NCBI GenBank assembly: GCA_914767715.1
Contig: OU612071.1
Span: 23,495,681-23,559,680 of the forward strand
Direction: 5' to 3'
DNA: 64,000 nt
Source: Membranipora membranacea
Lineage: Eukaryota > Bryozoa > Gymnolaemata > Cheilostomatida > Membraniporidae
A program made the position numbers and the translations under genes. Position 1 is the stretch's first letter. The number at the start of each line of letters is the position of its first letter. Below are positions 11,237-22,087 of this stretch, piece after piece. The notes below the pieces were generated by a model that searched no databases, had not been told where the DNA came from, and saw nothing but the letters and a program-made list of their open reading frames with translations.

Positions 11237-12699
11237 AGAGTCCACTGTTATAGCAATATGCAAGCTAATTTGTTGAAAGTCAATATGTATGACATTTGAA
11301 GTGTGTTCTAAGGGGAAATCATAATTAATTTTGTTTCGAGCCTATGATCTGTTCTGAATTAATAATTGAAATTTCACATATTTTCACGGCTTCACAAAAA
11401 AAAATGCGTTGTATGGCGTGACGTAAAAAGTCAATTTAGACTAGACATATATCAAAGAAAATCAAATTTTACTATGAACTCAATCTCTAAGTATACATTC
11501 CACCTGTTTTGAAATTTCTTGCAATTAATTTGACTCCTCCATCTGCTTTGACAAAAACAGCGTTTTCTGCCTCATTTTCACCCTTTAATGACACGACGTC
11601 ATCGAATCAAGTTTTTGTTCAGGTATTCATTTTCAGTAGCTTGGCAGCTTTCCAACGGTATATGATATGTTGATATTCGGATCGGTCTTTGACATTACCT
11701 TAATGGGGGGAAGGGAATGGCTTGGAGTTAAACAACTAGCTGGTAGGAACTGGACTGGATTCAGGTCAATCAATGGATACAGTGGGCAAAGGGGGGTTAT
11801 CACTAGGCCTCTACCTACTACCCATGGGAGGCTACAGATCAACAAGGCACAAGGCAATCCGATATCAAGGCAGGGAGGTCTGCCAACAGGTGATTCAAAA
11901 CACTTACTTTAGTAGATTGGTTAAGTTGTATTCTCAGAGATTTTATTGAGTTACTGACTAGAAGAGTTTAACAGATGTATCCTGTTTGATTGCCAAAAGA
12001 TATTGTTCAAATATACTATTGCTCAGTTATTAAAACTATGAAAGAAACATACCCCTAGCTGTGGAAAATTACAAAAATACGTCATGGAATATAACCAGAA
12101 TAGTTGCCATGCCAACAATACTGTAGACCTGAAGGTATAAAAATAAGTGTCGTTAAAGATAGAAAAGTTACTACTGATTGCTGATATTGTTATGTGTGTG
12201 GACTCGTGGAGGTAGGAAAGGTAGTTATGACAACGAGTGTAAATAAAAATAATAGATGGATTCTAAAAATGGTGAGTAATGTTTGTTCATGACAATTCAG
12301 CTGCTGTTGTAGTCAGTTAGATCCAGTTAGGGAAGTAAAATTGTTTCAATGTAAACACTGGCATATATTGAATGATAATTTTATGACAACACCAAATATT
12401 TGTTATGTAAATCAGAGCAATGATACACATTTTCTATGTATTCAGATTGATTAATAAAATAATCATCAATCAATAATTATTTACCTGGATAGAGTTGTTT
12501 TTTAGAAGCCTGTTGTGCATCAGAATAATCTGACATCCAGTATGGCGGCTGAAAACCTCTAGCATCCTTCAAATGCTTAAGGAAAGCTGATATGGTAACA
12601 TTTTCTTCCTTGCTGGTTAACCAGCAGAAATGGTCACCTCTTTTTTTCAAATGTGTACTGGTTTGTATCGTTTATTTGAGTGATTGCGAGGATTAACCC
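11237..12699. other. Non-coding stretch
   Basis: AT-rich with short chance reading frames. It includes a C run followed by AACC near 12700. Nothing recognised. Confidence 0.45.
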
Positions 12700-13546
12700 C
12701 CCCCCCCAACCAGACCAATCACCTTGTGAGTAAGGCAGCAGTGCACCCCTTCGAGGAAGTGTTTGAAACTTTAGGCTCATAAGTGAGGTTGGTGTCGATT
12801 TAGGACTATTAATAGGTGTTTTGTGGGTTATTGGGGCGGGGGAATTTCTGCTTGTTTGATTATGATGGTTTCTGTTTTGAATTGGGTTAGGCCGTGTGGA
12901 TTGGTTGTTTTGAGTTGACGGATGTTTGTTTGTTGTTCTTTGCCTGTGTGACTTATTGGCAGAGCTTTCCCTATTGTTTTGGATCAGGGGCTCTGCTGTT
13001 TGCCTTGTTGTTGTTGGGTTTGTGATTTCTGATCTTGGGTTGTTTGGGGGTTGATTTGCCGGTAGGTTTTTAACGCCTTGGTATCCTACTCGGCCAGGTG
13101 GGGCATTGGTGTACCTGGCATGATTGCAAGCGACAGTGGAAAGCCCAAAGAAGGCTGAATATTCAGCCTCCCTGGGCTTCTTCTCTTCACTTTCAGGAAT
13201 CCATCATAACATTTGTAGTGTTCTCTTTTTGGAAACCCCAATACACTTTCCATGAGCTGATGTTTAGATGTGGGTTTGATCTTTGGAGTATATGCCTAGT
13301 TGAACCAAAGTCTCTACCACCTTTTCGTGGGCAGTGGGTGGTCATGGCGAGTAGCCTTGGCAGCTCATTCCCTCTATGTGCACAGTAAGTTCTGCCTTCA
13401 AGAGGTGGAATTTTGTTAGTAATTTCTATGAACCATTCCACAGATTTTGAGTCAGAACAGGTCATTTTGAACATGGCTTGGGTAAGGCTGTACCTCAAGA
13501 ATTTGGCTGGGGTTGGTTCATTTGATTTAGCAGTTGGTGGATAAAG
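12700..13546 (-). pseudogene. Non-LTR ORF1-like remnant (DUF4780-like domain)
   Basis: The minus-strand translation from about 13546 gives PTPAKFLRYSLTQAMF, then KMTCSDSKSVEWF, NKIPPLEG, RGNELPRLLAMTTHCP and SNPHLNISSWKVYW. The order (Cys-Ser-Asp, Ser-x-x-Trp, NELP, NP.L....W) resembles the DUF4780-type domain that occurs in many animal retrotransposon-linked ORF1-like proteins. Stops follow near 13190. Beyond them the same strand is rich in Pro, Lys and Asn codons (TPKQPKIRNHKPNNNK), as in a basic nucleic-acid-binding tail. It is broken. It lies downstream of the 3' tail of the reverse transcriptase at 13.65-14.85 kb on the same strand, so it probably belongs to a different copy. Family assignment is from memory of the motif pattern. 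Confidence 0.5.
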
Positions 13547-13644
13547 AAGGTTTATTAATAAACAGAATGTACCTCAAGCAGCACACACTACATACAGCAA
13601 TGTTAAGAGTTGAAACAGAACAATTTAAGTTGAGACCACTTTGA

Positions 13645-14850
13645 TTTTGATTTGATTTGATTTGTATTCATTCAATCATCATGACAGATGGTACAGAATG
13701 CGAGCAATGGTATGGCATAGTAAAAACAACACACTAAAAATTATTTATATACTAGACCGTTGTCATGATAGGTCATAAAAAATTAAAAAAGCCTTTTCTC
13801 CGCCTTTCAGTCCTGCAGAGTTTTGGCCGAAAAATTTGTATAGCTCGAGAGGATGTTCTGGAATTCTGGAGTTCACTAAAAAGAGGATGTGATTCATTAT
13901 TCACTATACGCAGAAAATGTGAATAAGAGATATCAAAAAGAAAATCACAGAGTTTTGGGATGCCTAAGACTGATAATCTATTATCTTATTCTAAATCTGG
14001 AAAAATTATCTTCAGAGCTGCTCTTTGTATTTTCTCAAGTCTGTCGCGGTTATGTTCGCCTAGCAAGGAATACCAGGCCGGAGCAGCATAGCTAAGCTTT
14101 GAGCGTATGTTGCTCAAATAAAAAGCTTTTAAGCCATCACTGTTTAGTCCAATTGTCATTAGTTTCCTCATTAAAAATAATCTTGAGCTACAAGCTGATA
14201 CTAAAGAGTCTACATGTTTGTTAAAAGACAACTTATTATCAATTAAAACCCCTAAAAATTTGGTAAATGAATTTGGAGAAAAAGATAAATCATCAACCAC
14301 AACATCTTGTTTATAATGATGCTTATGGCTCAAACAAGAGTTCATCACCTCGGTCTGTTCTGGGTTCAGCTGCATGCTATTATCTGCTGCCCATCTTAGA
14401 GTGGATATAACTGCTGGTGAAACTGCTGATGTTTTGTTATAGTTGGTGACTGACGTATAGAAGTTGGTGTCATCAGCGTATTTAATATGTTTGAACCCTT
14501 CAGCAGAAAGATCATTGGAGTATATGAGCCATAACACGGGGCCCAGCTTGGTTCCCTGAGGGGCGCCTACACTGCTGCATATATAGCTTGATTGGCGATC
14601 TCCATACCTGACACATTGCATTCTCATATCTAGAAAGTTTGATATTAGAGAGATGATACGAGGATTGAAGTTGTATCTCTCCATCTTTTCAATGAGAATG
14701 GCAGGCCGCAAACGGTCGAACGCCTTTGAAAAGTCCATCGCAGCACTTTGGATATACTTCACGTTAGGATTGTCAAGTTCAGATGTGAAGTCGTCAAGAA
14801 GTTTTATTAATGCATCTACAGTGCCAATGTTTGGTTGGTATGCAACTAAA
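13645..14850 (-). pseudogene. Non-LTR reverse transcriptase with 3' tail, 5'-truncated
   Basis: The translation begins inside the palm with VAYQPNIGTVDALIKLLDDF, continues through AAMDFSKAFDRLRP (first catalytic Asp), APQGTKLGPVLWL, KYADDTNFY (catalytic Asp pair) and FLGVLIDNKLSF, then the thumb region with RLEKIQRAALKIIF. A single in-frame stop near 13986 separates this from another 70 or so codons in the same frame (RLSVLGIPKLCDFLF to KGFFNFL). The 3' end carries an ATCAAATC-type short repeat (13645-13665), a tail typical of non-LTR elements. The 5' part of the reverse transcriptase and the endonuclease are missing, as expected from incomplete reverse transcription. The catalytic motifs are intact, so the copy is relatively young. 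It is a CR1/Rex-like type and differs from the 4.8 and 39.8 kb family. Confidence 0.87.
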
Positions 14851-15587
14851 ACTAATGCTTACATCTACACGAGTGTCCACCAGTATAAAATAATAAACAT
14901 TGGAAAAAAAAAATTTAACTAAAAACCTACCCTTCCCCACCTAAGCTTATCTAACAACCATGCTATTTAGACCTTTAAAGTTAAGTCATTAAGTTATCCT
15001 GCTAAACAATAAAGGCGAATAAGTCTAAGTGCAATGAGCAAATGTCTGCTCAAAAATTCACTGATATTAAAAACATATTCCAGGTAGGAAATCTCAAGAT
15101 TTTTACCCCACATAGCATCAGTAATTGGGGATGGCGTAAATTAAAAACAAATATTACTAGTATTGAAACCAGATTACTTGCTATACATCTCAGTTACAGA
15201 CACGAGGTTATCAGGCGTAGGTAAATAAAGCAAATATTTTTGAAAAACTTTTGTTTGTAATATTAAGTAATATTAATCTCAGCTTTTTTACTTCTCTCAT
15301 ATCCACTGCTTTCTTTGCCTTTTTGTTGGCTCTTGCAGCACTCAGGCCTACGCACCGTACCTCAGCCAGCATCTGAAACACAAACTGAACATTAGAATAT
15401 ATCGTACCTCTCAGCTGTGTTTTAGTGAATACAAAACCAAACCAGTCCATCCACAAAATTCTTCTGGTATTCCCGAGGGTCATCAAACCAAGTTAGCATT
15501 GCAATTTACTGCGTCACTGATTGTTCACTTTGTGTTTTCTTCAATGTTGGCAAACAGCTACTTAACAATACTAGCTCGACAGACCTA
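14851..15587. other. Non-coding stretch
   Basis: AT-rich flank of the reverse transcriptase. No motifs recognised. Confidence 0.45.
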
Positions 15588-15590
15588 CTC

Positions 15591-15814
15591 TTCATGATAC
15601 AATACTCCCTTGACTAGAACGCTACAAAACAAGAGTAATTTATACCTATACACAAACAATGCTGTCCAGACATTTAGGTCATGTGGGTGGGGATTTTAGG
15701 CTTGATTTTATTTATGACCAATATGACCTAAATGCCTGGACAACATTGTTTGTGTATAGGTATAAATTACTCTTGTTTTGTAGCGTTCTAGTCAAGGGAG
15801 TATTGTATCATGAA
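15591..15814. repeat. Near-perfect inverted repeat, 92-bp arms
   Basis: Arm 15591-15682 is nearly identical to the reverse complement of 15723-15814, with a 40-bp loop. Outer end TTCATGATACAATACTCCC, inner end CATTTAGGTCAT. No coding content. Confidence 0.9.
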
Positions 15815-16109
15815 GGGTCCTTGCAACGATATATACGAGAGAGCTAACAAATAAAAAACCTCCGCCCTGAATAAAAGTTACATTGTGTTTTGCACTTGGC
15901 ATGTAGAATCGTTTCTCTTGTCAGGGGAACTTCCCGAGGTGGGTTTATTGTAGCCGTGTAACAAAGCTGGTTCTTGTATACATCTGATATGATGACCAGG
16001 GCAGACAACAGCAATATATCAGCATGGGTAGAATAAGCCTTGGTCATACTGTGTGAAATTGCAATTTCCTCCTGAGGCTGGCAATGAGATAACCAATATT
16101 TAAATCGTC

Positions 16110-16997
16110 TCAAAGTTTCGAGTGTACACCTACGTTATCGATATCACATTGAATTGAAGTAATACAAGTCAGTGATTCCATGAGAGCGGTCATGAATGTC
16201 ACTTTATAGCAACATAATTTGCTCTCAGTAATCACTATGCTACTCACCAAATCCTTCTGCTTCTCAGTATCCGGACTGAATTCAATCAGCTTCTCTACAG
16301 TACCGAACTTTGGTGCAGGTCTCTCCTCTACTGGCCTTTCTGCCTTGAGGTTGGCCACATCTTCCTTAAGTTCGAGAATAAGCCCACACAACATATGTAT
16401 ATCCTCTGAAATAAACACAACAACTTTTTTGTAAGGTTCAATGTTTTTTTCCCACCTGAAATATCTCTGCTGTGAGAGTGTAGCCACTATAAGTGGCTGA
16501 TAATTTGGCTCAAACACCCGTTGTTTTGATATTGATGGATCCTCTTTTTTTCTCATATCCATTCACCGTGATGATCAAATCTTTTTTGTCTGCCAGGAAG
16601 CTCAGTACGTCTCCGATGTTAATCATTAATGTTACACATCGGTTTGCTATCATCATTTTGAGAAACTTGGGATTCTTTCAACACAGAGTTCTATCCACAG
16701 CCTTACTCCATGAATCATTTCGAGGCCACCGTCATCATATCACCAATGCTCTACACTCACATTGTTTTTTCCCGTATTGTTTTTCTCATCTCTGTGATTA
16801 CAGTGATTGTTGTGTTCTACAATCTTGATCTCAGCCTCGGCTCTAGTCTTTTTTTCTTTAAGATCAGCTTCCAGCGAGATCTTTGATGTGCCAAATTTAT
16901 ATTTTTTTCTTAACTGAGCATGATACTCCCCGATAGCTCCGGTTGTGTAACCTACAATAGCAAGAAAATTACAGATGTTAGTGATATAATCAACCAA
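16110..16997 (-). pseudogene. Possible multi-exon coding remnant, unknown family
   Basis: I do not recognise the product. Two minus-strand segments look like spliced exons. 16761-16951 follows a TAG acceptor, is preceded by TGTAG-type sequence and ends at a GTGAGT donor; it encodes YTTGAIGEYHAQLRKKY and a Lys/Glu-rich stretch. 16248-16405 follows TTTCAG and ends at GTGAGT; it encodes EDIHMLCGLILELKEDVANL, a short potential coiled coil, followed by a Pro/Glu linker. Between them another frame (about 16690-16470) reads MINIGDVLSFLADKKDLIITV, then a TGA, then AKLSATYSGYTLTAEIF. Both exons start in phase 1 and end in phase 0, so they do not join directly. Decayed transposon coding sequence and a small host gene are both possible. 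Confidence 0.35.
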
Positions 16998-17164
16998 TGA
17001 TAATAATTTAATAAGTTATTGTACAGCAGGGTAATCAATGTTCAACTTTAACTAAACCACTGAGATGTAGAAAATGGATGCGCTATGGATATAATAATAA
17101 GAATAATAATAATAATGTAGTCAAAAGTTTACTCTGTGTAACAAGCCTAACTAAACAGTATGTC

Positions 17165-17711
17165 ACAGGCAAAAACGGGCTATCTGCGGATTGAAATATT
17201 CCTGGTAAAACACGTTTTCCAAATTTCCAAGTTTCTAATTAACAAAAAAATCATTGCAAATATACTTTTATATGCGAAAAATTAGGACGATTTCTTTGGC
17301 GTTAATTAATTAATGATCAAACCAGCGGCTCAAAAGATATCGCAACAAAATTCAGATTTGGCTATTTCTTCGGGCAAAAACGGTCTATCTGCATCAATTG
17401 TCATTCAAAACGAGTCATTGTTACCAAGTACAGTCATTATAATCGTAATTGCATTGTTCAAATGAATGCATTCACGGTCAATTGAGCATGGCTTTCATTG
17501 TCATTGAGAAAAAAACAACTTATAGACCTTTTTTGCTCGAAGCTTTCTGGCTATTTGTGAACAAAAGAAATTTCAAACAGGTTTTTTTCCAATTTCTGGT
17601 AGGAGTTTCAGAGAGTTCTTGATAGCGTTAGAAAGCCAAAAAACTAGCTTAATTTGAATAACAAAGAAAAAGAAATTTTGAAAAAAATACATATAGACCT
17701 TTTTTGCACGT
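17165..17711. mobile_element. MITE-like element with repeated ends
   Basis: GGCAAAAACGGGCTATCTG at 17167 and GGGCAAAAACGGTCTATCTG at about 17373 are matched in inverted form by TATAGACCTTTTTTGCTCG near 17520 and TATAGACCTTTTTTGCACG near 17692. Two terminal and two internal copies of one motif give a 0.55-kb element with inverted termini and no gene. No target duplication was established. Confidence 0.55.
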
Positions 17712-17835
17712 GATTACCTGACTACCCTCTTAGATGTAATTCTTGTGACTGAGCTACTAGTGTTAGGGCCAAGCCAAAGCTTCTGGCTTAGCAAAGCCCT
17801 ACTTATCCCCTCTCAACTTTTTAAGTCTCATTCAT

Positions 17836-18020
17836 TAGCCCCAAATATTCACCATCATTCTCCATGAGCCTGTATGCCAGCTCTGGGGTTGTGAGTGTCT
17901 CATTAAGGCTTAATAGATTCAAAGAACTGACTTTCATCTCGCTCCCAGCAATTGCTGAGTCTGCTGTTGGTGTATCTGCCACATCCACATCTACCCCAGT
18001 TCAAAGTTTTCCAAAGTTTC
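17836..18020 (-). pseudogene. Possible coding fragment, unknown
   Basis: One minus-strand frame stays open for about 60 codons before a stop at about 17834. It has a natural-looking composition: DTPTADSAIAGSEMKVSSLN, then ETLTTPELAYRLMENDGEYL. No start codon or clear splice acceptor and no family recognised. It could be a terminal exon or a chance frame. Confidence 0.28.
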
Positions 18021-19046
18021 AACTTTTATTCTCGGAGTGCTGCTGTTATGCACTATAGAACAAGAGATTTTTTGAATGCTTCAAAATCTAAACAGATGTT
18101 ATGGGTCCAGCAGAATATTGTTTTGTGATGGTAGATTTTAGAAGTTTTACTTCTCAATTTCTGCCTGTAATGTTTTGAAATGATTTGAAACAATATTGCA
18201 ATATTTCCAAATATTAACATACGGTCGTTGAATCCTGTGGAATGGGATACATTTTAACATTATTTTCCTATGTAAAGCAGCATTTATAGACAGATCAAGA
18301 TCAAGACAGCATTATGAACAGATCAAGACAGCATTAAATCGTGTCGCCAAAGGCCAGTACAATATATCACATCATTTGACACTTAATGACTCCAGGCAGC
18401 CTTTCTCTTTTGCAACAAGTTATAGACTGGTTGAAGTACAACCTCCATCAGGTTTTTATTTCTCTGTACTTACCCTCCTAGTTTGCTTGTTGAGGATATT
18501 AGTCCGTAACTGTAACTCAAAATGAGTCAACCTTTTAGGTGGTTTATGATTCAGCATTGGCAAGTGTTTTCCGGTCCTCTTCAAATGTAAGGGTCCCCAT
18601 GATCATACTTTCATACCAATAGCTTAAGAGTCCGCTATTTTTTCCACCCATGATTAAGCACCTTGATACAATGGAGCACCTCTAGTTCGTCGTATGGTGG
18701 GTATGGTAGTGGGTAAAAGGAGACAACAGTTTGTAAAAGGCAGCCTGACAGGACAGTTGAAGGCTAGGAATATGACCATCTAGGCTGGTTTTCTACCAGG
18801 CACTCTCATTAAATATATCTCCGCCCTAATTCATATGAGAGAGTGAATTAATTGAACATGGTACTACGAAAATAAAGGGGAGGGAAGAGAAATTTCAAAT
18901 GTTTAACATTTTTATGCCTCACATCACATGACCTGTTTAAATTAGTCAGTGATGAAAGAAACATATTTGCTTGGTCGATGAAGATCATACTCCAAAAAAG
19001 TTAGCTAAGATTTCTACTCATTGTCATTTTACCTCTGTGGAAGAGT
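18021..19046. other. Non-coding stretch
   Basis: Contains a short direct repeat (ACAGATCAAGA-type units around 18287-18335). Otherwise nothing recognised. Confidence 0.4.
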
Positions 19047-19280
19047 TTGGTTTCTTGACTTCTTTGAGGAAACCGCCCCAGCGCTGACGAACGAGACAGT
19101 CATACAGATTATTCCGCATCTCTGACTGTATGAATGAAGATGTCGGGTCGCCTCAAACGAGAAACTCTATGCAGTATGCCACTTCAAACAATCCGCAGTC
19201 ATCACTGCCCATCTGCTGCTGCACGGGGACGTGGCTTACTGTCAATGATTTGGACTGACACCTTGAAGACCTAAAATGTA
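19047..19280 (-). pseudogene. Ulp1/SENP-like cysteine protease fragment
   Basis: The minus-strand translation gives SLTVSHVPVQQQMGSDDCGL, then FEVAYCIEFLV, a stop, then GDPTSSFIQSEMRNNLYDCL. The block VQ.Q.GxxDCGLF is the oxyanion Gln and nucleophile Cys region of Ulp1-type (C48) proteases. The MR.xL..C element downstream is typical of the copies found in transposon-associated genes of invertebrates. The upstream catalytic His/Asp part was not found nearby. An in-frame TGA splits the domain, so it is a pseudogene. It is probably part of a DNA transposon or captured host gene fragment rather than a working SUMO protease. Confidence 0.62.
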
Positions 19281-20398
19281 GTCAAATTGAGAAATAAACT
19301 CAATGACAGTTCACATTAAATTTGATAAATTTATGTTATGTAGCCTTCATAAACCCTTGACAAAGCTCACTCTTTGGTTATTTGTTTTCATGAGAAGTTG
19401 CCGAGGCCTTATACATAAGATCACCCTATGTATAGAGCTTACTGTCCTATATTTGTTAAAAAAAGATTTAAACTCGACTGCCACCTTCAGCGTAAATACG
19501 CAAGGAACGTATTGGTTTGTCTTCCACTGTCTACAATTTGGAATACAGAGAAATTAATTGAAATTGATCAATGAACTAAGCTATTCTGCCCTCTGCGGGT
19601 AAAACTCATTATCACCACATTTTTTAATCTTTCTGATAGCCAGGATAGAGTTTTCAAGTAAATGCGAAATGTTTCAGTGCTAAGGTGTGTGTCAACAATG
19701 CCAACAATATGACGGCAATTAAATTTATAATTTGTTAGTCTGGCTTCATATTAATCCATCCCAATGAGTTATGCGAGCATTCAGTGTAACAATGCCTCAA
19801 TGAATTCTGCTGGTAAAAGTCGTTATCAGCTGATATTGTGTTTTGCTTGCAGTTTATGTCTGTTTAACAGAGCATAATTCAGTTGCATAACTTGTTATCT
19901 AGATAGGTGATCTTCAAGACATTCCATTTAGGATTGAAACCAAATTCTTCATGGATTTACTTGCTATATTTAATTATATTTATATATTGGATAATGAGAA
20001 AAGCCAAATACTGGCTAAATCATGAGATAAACATAAATATCAACTCTGTAAAATAGTAAAGGGGTAAATAAAATTTGCGAATTAAAATTGCCAAAAAAAA
20101 TTGCCAGATAAAAAACATAACAGGTCAGCAAAAGTTTCTGGCATTACTCTCTATTATTAATCAGATCATTTCCGGTCCCAACTGGCATATTCTTCCAGAA
20201 AACTGTTCGGTTTTCTGGCATATGTATTATCTGTCCAACTAAGCCGAAGAGTTTTGCTTCCTTTCGGTGGTCACTGATCTTATCAGTTCAGGCATTCAGC
20301 GAGAGTTTTGATGTGCACTTATACCTCATTTTCATATTGTATTGTTTGTTAAATGCCAAACAAGAAATTTTCCCATCAGAGTTGATCAACCAACATCT
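19281..20398. other. Non-coding stretch
   Basis: AT-rich sequence between two coding remnants. No motif recognised. Confidence 0.4.
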
Positions 20399-20976
20399 TT
20401 ATAAATATTTTCTACATAAATGTGATGTCAAATCCTGTGCATCTAAACCAAATTGAAATATAAAATCAGAACTGAGACACGCCACGGCAAATGTTGAAGA
20501 GAGAATATTCCCAATGATAACATCAATGCCAATTACCTCAGACCTTGTACGGTGCCGTTTATGTTTTAACGTTGGTAAAAATTTTGCCCAGGTCATATTC
20601 CTCTGAGCGATCTCTCCAATATCTTTAAAATATGTCTTTTTCCTCGTGGTTAGTGTGACCCAGTGGTGATCAACATATTCATGTGCAGTTGTTTTTTTGA
20701 CATAGTAAAGATTCAACTGGCATGACTCAGTTATTGTGTTGATTTGAATGTTACCTGTTATATGGCTGTCGCCGTTTGGTTCTATGCGGCTCAGCAACCC
20801 TGGGTTTTTATCAGGAATATAGTTGTTATGGTGTCATCATCCCATGTAGTTCTGCTCTGAGGATAGTTTATTCCATGCACTGTGTCTATAAACAAGCGCA
20901 GCAATGTATCTGTTGAGATTTGCATGTTTGTGTTATGGCCTGAATCATCTAAGGGAGTCGACAAAGAAATACCCAA
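20399..20976 (-). pseudogene. Unidentified coding remnant (~190 codons, one frameshift)
   Basis: I do not recognise the protein. The minus strand reads MGISLSTPLDDSGHNTNMQI, on to GINYPQSRTTWDDDTITTIF, then slips frame near 20795 and continues open for about 130 codons with GDSHITGNIQINTITESCQL and HEYVDHHWVTLTTRKKTYF. The C-terminal end is ...LTSHLCRKYL. The length, the normal amino-acid mixture and the single repairable break favour former coding sequence over chance. There is no signal peptide, membrane segment or known catalytic motif. It is flanked by transposon-derived sequence, so a mobile-element protein is the likely origin. Confidence 0.4.
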
Positions 20977-21421
20977 GCACCTTGGTTTTAATCACAAACC
21001 ACTTTTTAGCAATGATGAACACCTCCAATGGCTTTTCAGTAACGATAAGTGAGGCATTTGGAGCTACGATCTGACATAGAAGTGCTCAAAATGGTGTTCA
21101 AGCTAGGCCAATTCTTCCCAAGCCAATCACTGCAAAGCTTCTAATGCATACCGAAACCTCAAAGGTGATAAAAGTGCTTTAATCAAAAGACTATGCTTCT
21201 GCTTTTATCCACTCATATTACATTACATATTACATACCTTCTGCTGTGAACGCTGCACTGTGGGACATTCTGGATAATTCCACCTGGGTCGCAGTGTCTC
21301 TGGCCCGTCTCTGGCCAAATTAAATGAGCCGAAAAAGAAGAAAGGATAACCCTGATATCTACATCCTTGAAACCATTGTAAGTGGGAGTAACGCTTTACT
21401 CCTTCCCGTGAGAAGTACCCC

Positions 21422-22087
21422 TATATTGTTGTATCTGTTTGTAAGTATGTTTGTACATTGTAAACTCATGGTTTGATTTTTTTTATTGTTTATGTATCCG
21501 ACTGTTTTGTGATATTAGAAGTACGCATTGACATAAAATGTTGGTAGCATGTTTTCAAATTTGCTTGCAAATTCATTCCGTGATGAGTTGAGTCAATTAC
21601 TACCTGCCAGGGGCATGACAGGTCTAGTACCGCCATATCAGTTCAATGAATGTCTGACTGCCAACTTGCTGTTTGAAAGAGATAAACATCTATGTGTACT
21701 TCTGCATTGACAGAACAGCCGGCCAGCACACTAGGCCTTCTACTATCGAAAGCTACTGACAATGTATCGAAGGCCTAGTGTGCTGGCCGGCTGTTCTGTC
21801 AATGCAGAAGTACACATAGATGTTTATCTCTTTCAAACAGCAAGTTGGCAGTCAGACATTCATTGAACTGATATGGCGGTACTAGACCTGTCATGCCCCT
21901 GGCAGGTAGTAATTGACTCAACTCATCACGGAATGAATTTGCAAGCAAATTTGAAAACATGCTATCAACATTTTATGTCAATGCGTACTTCTAATATCAC
22001 AAAACAGTCGGATACATAAACAATAAAAAAAATCAAACCATGAGTTTACAATGTACAAACATACTTACAAACAGATACAACAATATA
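21422..22087. repeat. Large near-perfect palindrome, 319-bp arms
   Basis: The left arm 21422-21740 is almost identical to the reverse complement of the right arm 21769-22087. The only difference I saw is ATGTTGGTAGC against ATGTTGATAGC, near 21541 and the matching position in the right arm. The loop is 28 bp (21741-21768). The outer end begins TATATTGTTGTATCTGTTTG. No gene lies in the arms. AACGCTTTACT occurs just outside both ends (about 21389 and 22141), but it is offset unequally, so I do not call it a target duplication. Confidence 0.95.

Noticed and set aside
11667-11912. Overlapping open frames on both strands near 11.7-11.9 kb
   Set aside because: No recognisable motif on either strand and no splice-site support.
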